A DNA stretch of 47,463 nucleotides, taken from the NCBI GenBank assembly GCA_014804265.1, contig JAAVAC010000003.1, positions 31,203 through 78,665 on the forward strand. The letters are read 5' to 3'. The notes beneath the pieces were generated by a model, which saw only the letters and a list, made by a program, of their open reading frames with translations, was not told the origin of the DNA and ran no database searches. The DNA comes from Lachnospiraceae bacterium (lineage in GTDB: Bacteria > Bacillota > Clostridia > Lachnospirales > Lachnospiraceae). The translations under genes were made by a program, and so were the position numbers. Positions 8,492-16,554 of this stretch are shown in pieces (position 1 is the first letter of the stretch; each line of letters opens with the position of its first letter).

Positions 8492-8653
8492 GTGGGAGCC
8501 GGCATCGCATATAGCATATAGTAGTCTTCCGGGCCTTGGCAAAGTCGCCGGCACTTACGCACCGTACTTTGGTGCGTTAGTACCGCTGCGTCTTTGCAGA
8601 GCGAAAGCGTGCCCGGAAGACTACTATATGCTATATGCGATGCCGGCTCCCAC
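8492..8653. repeat. Long palindromic intergenic element (copy B), 43-bp perfect arms
   Basis: The left arm 8492-8534 is the exact reverse complement of 8611-8653. The 76-base loop holds a small hairpin (CGCACC/GGTGCG) and two blocks (8577-8591 and 8597-8611) that match copy A read on the other strand. The arms do not resemble those of copy A. It lies between two convergent genes and may block read-through from both sides, but there is no T-run like a normal terminator. The rest of the 335-base gap holds only the tandem repeat. Confidence 0.9.
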
Positions 8654-8672
8654 GTCCGTCTATCAAACCCCC

Positions 8673-9413
8673 CTACAAAACCTTCCCCAAAAACTCCCGA
8701 AGCCGTGGACTTTCCGGACATTCAAACATCTCCTTCGGCGTATTCTCCTCCACAATCCTTCCCTCATCAATAAAAAGAACTCTGGAAGCCACTTCCTTAG
8801 CAAACCCCATCTCATGGGTAACGATCAGCATCGTCATTCCCTGCTTTGCAAGATCCCCGATTACCTCTAACACTTCCCCTACCATTTCCGGGTCTAAAGC
8901 AGAAGTGGGCTCATCAAACAACAGTACCTCCGGATTCATGCAAAGAGCCCGGACAATGGCAATACGCTGCTTCTGCCCGCCGGAAAGCTGTCCCGGATAG
9001 GCATTTGCCTTTTCCAAAAGGCCTACCCGCTCCAAATATCCCATGGCCATTTCATTTGCTTCCTGCTCAGACATATGTAAAAGCTTCATAGGAGCCAAAG
9101 TCATATTCCGTAAGATAGTCATATTGGGGAACAAATTAAAATGCTGGAATACCATGCCAATTTTCTGACGGTACTTGTCAATATTCACATGCTTATCCGT
9201 AATATTCTGTCCCTCAAATAAAATAGTGCCGCCTGTGGGCATTTCCAATAAATTCAAAGAACGTAAAAAAGTGGACTTGCCGGAGCCGGAAGGCCCGATG
9301 ATGGCAATAACCTCCCCTTTCTTGACGGAAGTGGAAATATGGTCCAGAACCAGGTTATCTCCAAATGATTTTTCTAAGTCTTTTATTTCAAATAATACAG
9401 TATTATCGGTCAC
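8673..9413 (-). CDS. Polar amino acid ABC importer, ATP-binding subunit (GlnQ-like)
   Basis: Cytoplasmic ATPase, 246 residues, the usual size. Walker A is GPSGSGKST near residue 40, the signature is [15 protein letters not shown], Walker B is [14 protein letters not shown], and the H-loop is VTHEMGFA. The best family match is GlnQ/HisP/ArtP-type ATPases. It is the last gene of a three-gene minus-strand operon and overlaps the permease gene by 11 bases. The exact amino acid cannot be read from this subunit. Confidence 0.95.
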   Translation of the reverse strand: MTDNTVLFEIKDLEKSFGDNLVLDHISTSVKKGEVIAIIGPSGSGKSTFLRSLNLLEMPTGGTILFEGQNITDKHVNIDKYRQKIGMVFQHFNLFPNMTILRNMTLAPMKLLHMSEQEANEMAMGYLERVGLLEKANAYPGQLSGGQKQRIAIVRALCMNPEVLLFDEPTSALDPEMVGEVLEVIGDLAKQGMTMLIVTHEMGFAKEVASRVLFIDEGRIVEENTPKEMFECPESPRLREFLGKVL

Positions 9414-10092
9414 TGGTCCGAAGCCTCCTTTCCAATCTGCCTATCAGTCTGGTGAGCAGCATAACGATTACTAAATAGATAAGCCCTGCTGCAATCAGCG
9501 GCAGAAAGGCTTCATAAGTACGGCTTCTGATAATATCGCTTCCTCTTGTCAGATCCATAATGCCGATATAGCCGCAGACAGAGGTTTCCTTTAACAGCAC
9601 GATAAATTCGTTTGCCAGTGCAGGAAGCACATTTTTAAATGCCTGGGGAAGAACGATGTATATCATGGTCTGCCTGTAGCTAAAGCCCAGACTCCGTCCT
9701 GCTTCAAACTGCCCGTTATCAATGGACATAATGCCGGAACGGACGATTTCTGCCACATAGGCACCGGAGTTGATGCCAAAAGCAATCATGGCTACCATCA
9801 CCTTGGGCAGGGGAGTGGCAACCAGAATCACATAAAACCAGATCAGAAGCTGCAGCATGGCAGGAGTTCCCCGGATGACTGCTAAATAAAACTTACACAG
9901 GGCATTTAAAAATTTCATTCTGCCTGTCTTATCATGAGTAGAGCGGACAACAGCAATGAAAAAACCAAGCAATACGCCAAGGATTACCGCAAAAAAGGTA
10001 ATGAGAAGCGTATTGCCAAGTCCCTCTACCAGATACATATAACGTTTGTCTTTTATAAAATTCAGCTCAAAGCTTTGTATAAAGTTATTCAT
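9403..10092 (-). CDS. Polar amino acid ABC importer, permease subunit (GlnP-like)
   Basis: Membrane permease of 229 residues in the HisMQ/GlnP family. It has about five membrane helices, the family segment [10 protein letters not shown]-like ([16 protein letters not shown]), and the EAA loop that contacts the ATPase ([30 protein letters not shown]). The start is 14 bases after the binding-protein stop on the minus strand, and its 3' end overlaps the ATPase gene. It probably works as a homodimer because no second permease gene is present. Confidence 0.95.
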   Translation of the reverse strand: MNNFIQSFELNFIKDKRYMYLVEGLGNTLLITFFAVILGVLLGFFIAVVRSTHDKTGRMKFLNALCKFYLAVIRGTPAMLQLLIWFYVILVATPLPKVMVAMIAFGINSGAYVAEIVRSGIMSIDNGQFEAGRSLGFSYRQTMIYIVLPQAFKNVLPALANEFIVLLKETSVCGYIGIMDLTRGSDIIRSRTYEAFLPLIAAGLIYLVIVMLLTRLIGRLERRLRTSDR

Positions 10093-10106
10093 GAGGTATC
10101 ATCCTA

Positions 10107-10937
10107 TTACTTTCTTACGATTATGACCTGGGTAGCAGTGGTGTAGCTGTCGGTAAAGTCAATGCTTTGTAAACGGTCTTCTGTAACGGTCATGCCTGCC
10201 ACGCCGATATCTGCCTTGCCGGACTGTACCGCATTGATGATTGCGTCAAATTCAATATCATCTACTTTCAGTTCATAACCCAGCTTGTCGCACACTGCCT
10301 GTGCCATATCCACATCGATACCAATGACTTTACTGCCCTCATAATACTCATATGGTTCAAAAGCGGCATTGGTGGCCATCACAAGAGTTCCCTTGGAACG
10401 GTCCGCATCAGCGGGAGATTCGTAAGGAGACTGTCCCTTTGTGTCATCTCCTATGTAATTGGCAATAATGGAATCCAATGTACCGTCTGCCTTTAACTCG
10501 GACAGAGCCCCGTTGATGGCAGCGGTTAAATCTGCTTTGTCCTTGGAGACACAGATGGCATATTCTTCAATTGCAAATTCCTCATCTAAAATCATCAAGT
10601 CATCATTTTTCTCAACAAATGCCTTTGCCGGCTGTTCATCGATGATGACACAGTCAACCTTGCCCTGCTTTAATGCCTGTACGGCATCATTGCCTTTATT
10701 GAAACGTTCTACAGTAGAAGCTTCGCCTTCATATCCCTCTGGAAATACACCGCTTTCCAGATCCTCATAATCGGAAGCATAAATATCTCCGGTGGTTCCA
10801 AGCTGAACGCCGATTCTCTTACCACACAAATCGTCTATGGTAAATACAGTATTTTCCGCTACATTGCTACAGCCCGTGAAAGACAGGGCCATAATGGCAG
10901 CCAAAGACAGGGCTGCAAATTTTTTCATGTTTTTCAT
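10107..10937 (-). CDS. Amino acid-binding lipoprotein with swapped (circularly permuted) halves
   Basis: Extracellular binding protein of the importer, 276 residues. It has a lipoprotein signal with cysteine at residue 23 (FTGC). The family segments are present but out of order. What is normally the second half (IDDLCGKRIGVQLGTTGD, VDCVIIDEQPA, EEYAICVSKD, ADGTLDSIIANYI) is at residues 33-162. A hydrophilic linker covers 163-183. What is normally the first half (LVMATNAAFEPYEYY, GIDVDMAQAV, KADIGVAGMTVTEDR, FTDSYTTATQVIIV) is at 185-275. Ligand contacts of the family (Arg in TEDR, Asp in CVIIDE, GTTGD) are all kept, so it is probably functional. The frame is continuous. GGAGG precedes the ATG, and the operon promoter is at 10970-10998. 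Confidence 0.93.
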   Translation of the reverse strand: MKNMKKFAALSLAAIMALSFTGCSNVAENTVFTIDDLCGKRIGVQLGTTGDIYASDYEDLESGVFPEGYEGEASTVERFNKGNDAVQALKQGKVDCVIIDEQPAKAFVEKNDDLMILDEEFAIEEYAICVSKDKADLTAAINGALSELKADGTLDSIIANYIGDDTKGQSPYESPADADRSKGTLVMATNAAFEPYEYYEGSKVIGIDVDMAQAVCDKLGYELKVDDIEFDAIINAVQSGKADIGVAGMTVTEDRLQSIDFTDSYTTATQVIIVRK

Positions 10938-10969
10938 AACAAATCCTCCATATTTTTATACTGTCCTCT

Positions 10970-10998
10970 ATTATAGCAAAGGAATTTCAAGCTTACAA
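10970..10998 (-). promoter_or_regulatory. Sigma-A promoter for the amino acid importer operon
   Basis: On the minus strand: -35 box TTGTAA (10993-10998), 17-base spacer, perfect -10 box TATAAT (10970-10975). Confidence 0.7.
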
Positions 10999-11020
10999 CC
11001 GAAAAATTGATAGGAAAAAG

Positions 11021-11052
11021 GTAACGGTTCAGCCCGCAGCTTTCTTTACAGG
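11021..11052. repeat. Half copy of the GTAACRGTTCAG element (copy D)
   Basis: The 32 bases match the left part of the element at 16369-16424 at about 29 of 32 positions, beginning GTAACGGTTCAGCCCGCAGC. The matching right arm is missing. It lies between the divergent importer and zinc-ribbon genes. The rest of this 244-base gap is AT-rich. Confidence 0.7.
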
Positions 11053-11181
11053 AAAATTGGAAAAATAAAGGGATATTTTAGAAATTATTAAAATATTATG
11101 GGAAAAAGGACAGGATTGTAGTAAAATATAGAAAAAGGTGATATTCCTCTGAAAGCGGATGAGCATAAAGGAGTTGGGCGG

Positions 11182-12162
11182 ATGATATTTCAATGTAAAA
11201 ATTGTGGGGGAAATGTGGTATATGACCCGGAAAAAGGAAAGATGCATTGTCCTTACTGCGATAGCAGCGACAGTGAGGCTGGTAAGACAGGTTCAGGCCT
11301 GGTGTGTGCCGGCTGTGGCGGACAATTGCCGGCTGGGGATTTTGCAAGTGCGTGTAAATGCAGCTATTGCGGAAGCTACAATATCATAGAAGAAAGAGTG
11401 CAGGGAGAATATACCCCTCATTTGGTCCTGCCTTTCCAGTTTGGGAAAAAGACGGCAAAAGAACGGATTATCGAACAGTTTAAAAAGAAGCGGTTTCTTC
11501 CGTCTACCTTTCTAAGCGATGCCTATCTGGAAAGGATGGAAGGAACTTATGTCCCTTTCTTTTTGTATGATTACTTTTGCAGATATCGCTTTGAAGGAAC
11601 CGGAAAAAAAGTGCGGGTCTGGACTGTGGGAGATACGGAATATACGGAAACATCCCTGTACAAAGTAGAAAGAAACATGAATGTGGACTTTTCCAAAATC
11701 CCAGTGGATGCCTCTATTAAGATGGAAGACGGCATGATGGACTTATTGGAACCTTATGATTACCAGGCTTTGGAGGCGTTTCAGGAAAAGTATCTTTCAG
11801 GCTTCCTTGCGGAACGCTTCAATATGGATTCCGATGAGTTGTCTGTCAGGGCAAGGGAAAAAGCAAAAAGTGATGCAAAACAACTGGCAAGAAATACCAT
11901 GAAAGGCTATCAGAGCATACATACAAACTATGAACAGGCGGATCTGGATTTAAAGGATACGCAGTATTCCCTTTTTCCTGTGTGGTCTTATCAGTACGAT
12001 TACGGTGGAAAGAAATATTGCTTTCATTTAAACGGTCAGACTGGAAAACTGGTGGGCCAAGCGCCTGTTTCCTACAAAAAGGCAGCCGCTTATTCCACAA
12101 CAGTATTTATGGGAGTATTGGCTGTTTTTTATCTGATTGGCATGATTTTGGAGGTATTGTAG
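11182..12162 (+). CDS. Zinc-ribbon protein with C-terminal membrane helix
   Basis: 326 residues. Two zinc ribbons sit at the N-terminus: CKNC...CPYC (about residues 5-26) and CAGC...CKCSYC (about 40-63), similar to TFIIB-type ribbons. A middle region of about 230 residues with no family I can name follows, with conserved-looking aromatic motifs (YVPFFLYDY, LFPVWSYQYDYGGKKYCFHLNG). One membrane helix is at about 303-324, so most of the protein faces the cytoplasm if the ribbons bind zinc there. The next gene begins directly after its stop codon, giving a three-gene cassette with the TPM protein and a second zinc-ribbon protein. Function is unknown. Confidence 0.85.
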   Translation: MIFQCKNCGGNVVYDPEKGKMHCPYCDSSDSEAGKTGSGLVCAGCGGQLPAGDFASACKCSYCGSYNIIEERVQGEYTPHLVLPFQFGKKTAKERIIEQFKKKRFLPSTFLSDAYLERMEGTYVPFFLYDYFCRYRFEGTGKKVRVWTVGDTEYTETSLYKVERNMNVDFSKIPVDASIKMEDGMMDLLEPYDYQALEAFQEKYLSGFLAERFNMDSDELSVRAREKAKSDAKQLARNTMKGYQSIHTNYEQADLDLKDTQYSLFPVWSYQYDYGGKKYCFHLNGQTGKLVGQAPVSYKKAAAYSTTVFMGVLAVFYLIGMILEVL

Positions 12163-12993
12163 ATGAGGGATTTAAAAGAGTTTTTCAAACGGTTTAAATG
12201 GCTGTTTCTGGTAATAGCGGTCCTGTTTTTTGTTTGGCTGTTTCTGATGATCTTTCGCAGCGGCAGAGAGGAAGCAGCTTATGAAAGAACCAACGAGATG
12301 TGCGATACCAGGGAACGGGTCTTTGATTATGCCGGAAAGCTTACGGATTACGAGGAAGAAAACTTAAGGAAGCTCATTGCGGAAACAGAAAAGAAAATCG
12401 GCTGTGACATCGTCCTGGTTACGTTGGATGAAAAGCTTTCCAAAAACATAATGGATTATGCGGACGACTTTTATGATGGGCATATGTTTGGCTACAATAA
12501 ACCATGGGGAGATGGAGTGGTCTATGTGGATAACTGGTATGATGGAAATGTGTGGTTTTCCACTTCGGGAAAAGCGGAGGATAGGTATTCAGACAACATG
12601 ATTGAGGACCTCATCGACCATGTGACGGGCATAACCAATCAAAATCCATATAAGGCTTATACACGTTATATCAATGATGTTTCTGCGCAGATGTCGGGCA
12701 GCAGCATAGGCTCCATTTCTCTGGACACACCGATAATACTGTTTGTGTCCCTGCTGATCGCTATTGTCTATGCCGCCACGGGGATTTCTGGAGCAAAAGC
12801 GAAAAGAACCACCGGGATTACCCAATATGTGCCGGATGGAAGGCCTGATATGGGCTTTTGTAACGATGCTTTGATAAGCACTCATACCACCAGAAGGCAT
12901 ATTGACAGAGGAAGCGGTGGAAGCAGCGGAGGCGGTGGGCACCATATGTCAAGCGGCGGTCATTCCCATGGCGGAGGCGGCGGACATCATTAG
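12163..12993 (+). CDS. TPM-domain membrane protein with His/Gly-rich tail
   Basis: 276 residues. One membrane helix is at about 13-31, followed by a TPM domain (about 45-170: VFDYAGKLTDYEEENLRKLI, then IGCDIVLVTLDE and the acidic GDGVVYVDN segment). A second membrane helix is at about 187-205. The cytoplasmic or exposed tail ends in repeated Gly, Ser and His (last 25 residues, eight His). TPM domains occur in YgcG-type membrane proteins and in thylakoid photosystem repair proteins. The His-rich tail could bind metal. The start codon directly follows the upstream stop, with GGAGG in the previous gene as ribosome site. Confidence 0.85.
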   Translation: MRDLKEFFKRFKWLFLVIAVLFFVWLFLMIFRSGREEAAYERTNEMCDTRERVFDYAGKLTDYEEENLRKLIAETEKKIGCDIVLVTLDEKLSKNIMDYADDFYDGHMFGYNKPWGDGVVYVDNWYDGNVWFSTSGKAEDRYSDNMIEDLIDHVTGITNQNPYKAYTRYINDVSAQMSGSSIGSISLDTPIILFVSLLIAIVYAATGISGAKAKRTTGITQYVPDGRPDMGFCNDALISTHTTRRHIDRGSGGSSGGGGHHMSSGGHSHGGGGGHH

Positions 12994-13005
12994 GAGGAGA
13001 ACGAA

Positions 13006-13488
13006 ATGCACAGGAATATGTTGCGGACAGAAGGAAACTGCCCGTATTGCAAGGCTAAAATATTTTTTTATTATGAGGAAGAATGGTTGTATGGAAGTCC
13101 CATCAGAACCTGTAAAAAGTGCGGGAAAAACTATGTGGATGACAGATACCATGAAATTGCGGTGGAAGGAATCGCACCAAATGCGCTTTCCATAAGGCGG
13201 AATGGAATCGGCCTGCTTGTCATGCTTGGGATTTTTCTGATTGCTTTTCTTATACATTTTTATGAAATAAGTCATAAGAGCGGATATAGCCTGGAATTTT
13301 GCTGCTTAATGGTCGTTGCATTGTTTGGCATCTTGTTTTTTATAATTGATTCCATCAGAATCCTGACAGGAGCAAAGGCTAAGAAACTGGAGAGGCTTCG
13401 GGTGGAGTCAGTGAAAAGGCTAAGGAACTGGGGCTATGCAAAAGAGCTGGAGGCGCTTGGTTATCCGGTTCCTGAGGAATATTTATAG
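13006..13488 (+). CDS. Small zinc-ribbon membrane protein
   Basis: 160 residues. CPYC and CKKC pairs (about residues 10-13 and 35-38) form one zinc ribbon. Two membrane helices follow at about 63-83 and 95-120, then a basic helical tail. It is third in the cassette with the zinc-ribbon and TPM proteins, 12 bases after the TPM stop, with AGGAGG before the ATG. I recognise no function. Its partners suggest a membrane-bound role in the same process. Confidence 0.8.
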   Translation: MHRNMLRTEGNCPYCKAKIFFYYEEEWLYGSPIRTCKKCGKNYVDDRYHEIAVEGIAPNALSIRRNGIGLLVMLGIFLIAFLIHFYEISHKSGYSLEFCCLMVVALFGILFFIIDSIRILTGAKAKKLERLRVESVKRLRNWGYAKELEALGYPVPEEYL

Positions 13489-13517
13489 CAGGAGCCATTT
13501 AATAGTTATATATCCCG

Positions 13518-14417
13518 TCAGCACATGTCAAAAGCCATATTCAAAGCTTCCGATACCGTAAAGCTTAACCGCTTGATCACCTCGTCAATATCCTTGCTGG
13601 TAACATACATATTATGAAGCTCGCTGTTTACCATCTTGCCCTGAAAGGAATTGTCCATTTCGCCTTCTTCCATATAAGAAAGCGCATCCCTGACGATTGT
13701 TTCCGCATCCACCACAGTAGGAATGCCGATTGCGATGACAGGAATGCCCAGACTTTCCTTTGTAAGCCCGTCCCGGTGGTTGCCCACACCGGAGCCGGGA
13801 TGGATGCCGGTATCGGTAATCTGGATGGTCTTATTTAATCGTTTAATGCTTCTGGCAGCAAGGGCATCTATGACGATCATAAGGTCCGGCTTTGTCTGTT
13901 CCACCACCCCTCTGATGATTTCTGCCGTTTCCATGCCGTTCTTAGCCATGACTCCGGGAGCAAGGGAGCTGATTAAATGCATTCGGCTCTTATTATAAGC
14001 AGCTTTTCCATAGGCTTTTACAATATGCCTGGTAATGCACAGATTATCAATGACATCAGGACCAAGGGCGTCGGCAGTTACCTCTCTGTTTCCCAACCCT
14101 ACCACCAGGATAGACTGTTCCTTTTCAAAGTCGGGAATGATTTCCTTTAGCTGTGCAGCCAGCTCCTTTGAAATTTCCCGGTGATAGTTTTCATCCGGCT
14201 CTATCATATTCGGCGTTTCCAAAGTAATATAGGTTCCCATTGGTTTACATAATGCTTTGGCACCGTTCTTGGTGGATACCAGTACTTTGGTGATACGGGT
14301 TTCCGTGTTTTCGTGATAGCTTTCGTCAACAGTGATACCGTGAGTATTTTCCGAAACCACCTCCATATTCTCATGTGCTTCCAATGCAAGGTCGGTGCGG
14401 ACTGAATGAACAGACAT
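13518..14417 (-). CDS. gpr: Germination protease GPR
   Basis: Aspartic-type endopeptidase of the spore core that starts breakdown of small acid-soluble proteins at germination. At 299 residues it is a little shorter than the Bacillus enzyme. The N-terminus (SVHSVRTDLALEAHE) contains the TDLA.E sequence where the zymogen cleaves itself. Family segments VVGLGNREVTADALGP, IVIDALAARS and HPGSGVGNHR are present. GGAGG precedes the ATG at 14417. It lies on the opposite strand to rpsT, whose promoter is in the gap between them. Expression from a forespore promoter is expected, but I saw no clear one. Confidence 0.95.
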   Translation of the reverse strand: MSVHSVRTDLALEAHENMEVVSENTHGITVDESYHENTETRITKVLVSTKNGAKALCKPMGTYITLETPNMIEPDENYHREISKELAAQLKEIIPDFEKEQSILVVGLGNREVTADALGPDVIDNLCITRHIVKAYGKAAYNKSRMHLISSLAPGVMAKNGMETAEIIRGVVEQTKPDLMIVIDALAARSIKRLNKTIQITDTGIHPGSGVGNHRDGLTKESLGIPVIAIGIPTVVDAETIVRDALSYMEEGEMDNSFQGKMVNSELHNMYVTSKDIDEVIKRLSFTVSEALNMAFDMC

Positions 14418-14524
14418 AATGATTTCCTCCGTGTAATGAATCTGAAAAATATATACCCATAGTCTGTGCAGTTTTTATAAAAATATAAAATTCTCACAAA
14501 TTCTCACAAATTTCCAAAATCATA

Positions 14525-14553
14525 TTGACAGAACAAATCCCACCCCATATAAT
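14525..14553 (+). promoter_or_regulatory. Consensus sigma-A promoter for rpsT
   Basis: A perfect -35 TTGACA (14525-14530), 17-base spacer and perfect -10 TATAAT (14548-14553). This is the strongest promoter in the window. The leader of about 90 bases can form a stem (TACATC with GATGTA, about 14568-14602) of unknown role. Confidence 0.9.
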
Positions 14554-14651
14554 AATATGCGTGTGCTTACATCAGACTGTCCGTGTCCAGACTTAGATGT
14601 AACTAGAAGCATTCAGAACAAACAACAGTACAAATATAGGAGGTGTAAGTC

Positions 14652-14915
14652 TTGGCTAACATCAAATCTGCAAAAAAGAGAATTTTGGTAAATCGGACAA
14701 AGGCTGAGAGAAACAAAGCCATTAAATCCGGTGTAAAAACTGCTATTAAGAAGGTTTATACAGCAATTGAAGCTAAAGATGCAGAGGCAGCAAAGGAAGC
14801 GTTAAAGAATGCCACAGTTGCAATTGACAAAGCTGCAACAAAAGGTATCTACCATAAGAACAATGCTGCAAGAAAGGTTTCCCGTTTAACCAAAGCGGTA
14901 AATAAAATTGCTTAA
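14652..14915 (+). CDS. rpsT: 30S ribosomal protein S20
   Basis: Basic 87-residue protein that binds 16S rRNA early in small-subunit assembly. The N-terminus ANIKSAKKRILVNRTKAERNK is the family hallmark, and the C-terminus carries the typical H.NNAARKVSRL segment. It starts with TTG at 14652, six bases after AGGAGGTG (14638-14645); no ATG fits the conserved N-terminus. It is transcribed alone from a consensus promoter to a strong terminator. Confidence 0.97.
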   Translation: MANIKSAKKRILVNRTKAERNKAIKSGVKTAIKKVYTAIEAKDAEAAKEALKNATVAIDKAATKGIYHKNNAARKVSRLTKAVNKIA

Positions 14916-14940
14916 ATAAACATAGAAATCATATACGAAA

Positions 14941-14975
14941 AGCGTTAGGAGCCGTCATTCCTGATGCTTTTTTTC
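14941..14975 (+). terminator. Rho-independent terminator after rpsT
   Basis: A 10-bp stem (14941-14950 with 14959-14968, two G-U pairs) followed by a run of seven T. Confidence 0.85.
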
Positions 14976-15109
14976 TTTGCAAAAGCAGGGAAAGTTCTAA
15001 AATTTTCTCCGATTACATATAATTTCTTAGTCTTATCTATGACAAGCAGACGGTCACAGGACTTAAAAAGCCTAGGCCGGGCGGCAAAAGATTAGGAGAG
15101 ATACAGAGC

Positions 15110-16360
15110 ATGGAGAAAAACAGAATACAGAACATGATACTTGGCATTCTGTGTCTTTTGGGATGTTTTTGTATTATCAGGGCAGCGCTTCTCTTTGGAT
15201 TTTTCGGCAGGGGAAATATATCCTATTTTCTCGCCTGGGGGGACAAACAAATACTTTCCATCCACTGCCCGGTCTTTCTTTATATGGAAGAAACCAATGT
15301 GGCAGTGCATGTGGAGGAAATTGGAAAAGAGGTTGCAGCAGGCTATTTGCCTATTTATGATTTTGTGAGAGAAAATCCCCAATATACAGTAGAAATGGAA
15401 AATCAGGAAATGATTGACAAAATCATCTTAAAAGAAGGACAGGATGAGAATCATGTGCCCCTTGAGGCAGAAACGGAACCTGCTTTGGAACAGGATGGAC
15501 TTGCAGCAATGGAAGAGGAAAACAGACAGGCTGTGGAAGAGGAAATGAGAAAAGAAAATGCCGGCAGGGATTTTGTAGCGGCAAAGGAAAAAGCCATGAC
15601 CTATGATTTGGATAAATTCCAGGATTTTAATACCCTTTTAGGCGAATTTTATGTGCTGGACAGCATTACCACCATTGACGGAAACCAGCTGAACCTGGAT
15701 GCGCTTTTAGGGAAGGATATGACCATGAAAACCTCAAATGATAAACCCCAGATCCTCATTTACCATACCCATTCCCAGGAAGCATTTGCGGATTCTGTGC
15801 CGGGAGATGAAAGTACTACGATTATGGGGGCAGGAGAAAAGCTGGCGGCGCTTTTAAGAGACTATGGGTTCAACGTAATACATCATACCGGAAAATATGA
15901 TGTGGAAAGCCGGGATTATGCCTATTCCAATGCAGCTCCGGCATTAGAGCAGCTACTGGCGGAAAATCCATCCATTGAAGTCATTATCGACCTGCATAGG
16001 GATGGGGTGGCGGAAGGAACCAGACTGGTTACGAACCTAAACGGCAGGCCCACTGCACAATTTATGTTTTTTAACGGTTTATGCCGCACAAAAAAACGGG
16101 GAGATATTGAATATCTGAAAAATGACAACATTGGGGAAAATCTGGCGTTTTCCTTTCAGGCCCAGTTAAAATGCAAGGAATACTATCCCGGGCTTGCCAG
16201 AAAAATATATTTAAAAGGTTACCGCTACAATATGCATTATCGGGGAAAGAGCCTGTTAATCGAGGTGGGAGCCCAGACCAACACGGTAGAGGAAATCATG
16301 AATGCCATGGACCCTATTGCTCATGTGCTCTACCTGACCTTGTCGGGGACAGAGAATTAG
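15110..16360 (+). CDS. spoIIP: Stage II sporulation protein P
   Basis: Mother-cell peptidoglycan amidase/endopeptidase that works with SpoIID and SpoIIM during engulfment. 416 residues. An N-terminal membrane anchor (about 10-29) is followed by an acidic, low-conservation stalk (about 110-165) and the catalytic domain from about 210. Likely metal or catalytic positions are visible: YHTHSQE (H219, H221), DLHRDG (H296) and EVGAQTNT (E385). AGGAG at 15094-15098 serves the ATG at 15110. CATATAAT at 15016-15023 resembles a sigma-E -10 box, but the -35 match is poor. Confidence 0.95.
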   Translation: MEKNRIQNMILGILCLLGCFCIIRAALLFGFFGRGNISYFLAWGDKQILSIHCPVFLYMEETNVAVHVEEIGKEVAAGYLPIYDFVRENPQYTVEMENQEMIDKIILKEGQDENHVPLEAETEPALEQDGLAAMEEENRQAVEEEMRKENAGRDFVAAKEKAMTYDLDKFQDFNTLLGEFYVLDSITTIDGNQLNLDALLGKDMTMKTSNDKPQILIYHTHSQEAFADSVPGDESTTIMGAGEKLAALLRDYGFNVIHHTGKYDVESRDYAYSNAAPALEQLLAENPSIEVIIDLHRDGVAEGTRLVTNLNGRPTAQFMFFNGLCRTKKRGDIEYLKNDNIGENLAFSFQAQLKCKEYYPGLARKIYLKGYRYNMHYRGKSLLIEVGAQTNTVEEIMNAMDPIAHVLYLTLSGTEN

Positions 16361-16368
16361 ATAAGCTG

Positions 16369-16424
16369 GTAACAGTTCAGCCCGCAGCTTTTTTCACAGG
16401 CACCAAAACGGGCTGAACTGTTAC
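16369..16424. repeat. Palindromic element (copy C), 16-bp perfect arms
   Basis: GTAACAGTTCAGCCCG (16369-16384) pairs exactly with 16409-16424 around a 24-base loop. It starts 9 bases after the spoIIP stop and could end that transcript, though no T-run follows the stem. The same start occurs at 4675 and 11021. Confidence 0.85.
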
Positions 16425-16441
16425 AAATGTCTGTTGGAACA

Positions 16442-16470
16442 TTGCGAAAGCCTGAAATTTTTGTTATACT
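16442..16470 (+). promoter_or_regulatory. Sigma-A promoter for lepA
   Basis: -35 box TTGCGA (16442-16447), 17-base spacer, -10 box TATACT (16465-16470), about 85 bases before the lepA start. Confidence 0.65.
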
Positions 16471-16554
16471 GACAAACAGTGAACAGGAATAAGAAACGAT
16501 TTGCAGGGAAGGCAAATACAATCGAAGAACAGAACAAGGAACAGGAGAAGGAAT

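Noticed and set aside
8300-8554. Minus-strand open frame with repeated Phe-Val-Phe-Leu in the intergenic region
   Set aside because: It is a by-product of the 12-bp A-rich tandem repeat and overlaps the palindrome; no ribosome site or family pattern.
8492-8653. CRISPR or rRNA/tRNA fragment
   Set aside because: There is only one pair of arms, in inverted not direct order, with no spacers; no tRNA cloverleaf or known rRNA segment could be read from the loop.
10389-10451. Explaining the swapped binding-protein halves as two partial genes or a frameshift
   Set aside because: The frame runs without a stop from a single lipoprotein signal to the end, and no ribosome site or start is needed at the junction.
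16501-16554. Longer lepA start at TTG 16501
   Set aside because: The added 18 residues are Arg/Asn/Gln-rich and unlike any LepA; AGGAG sits right before ATG 16555.
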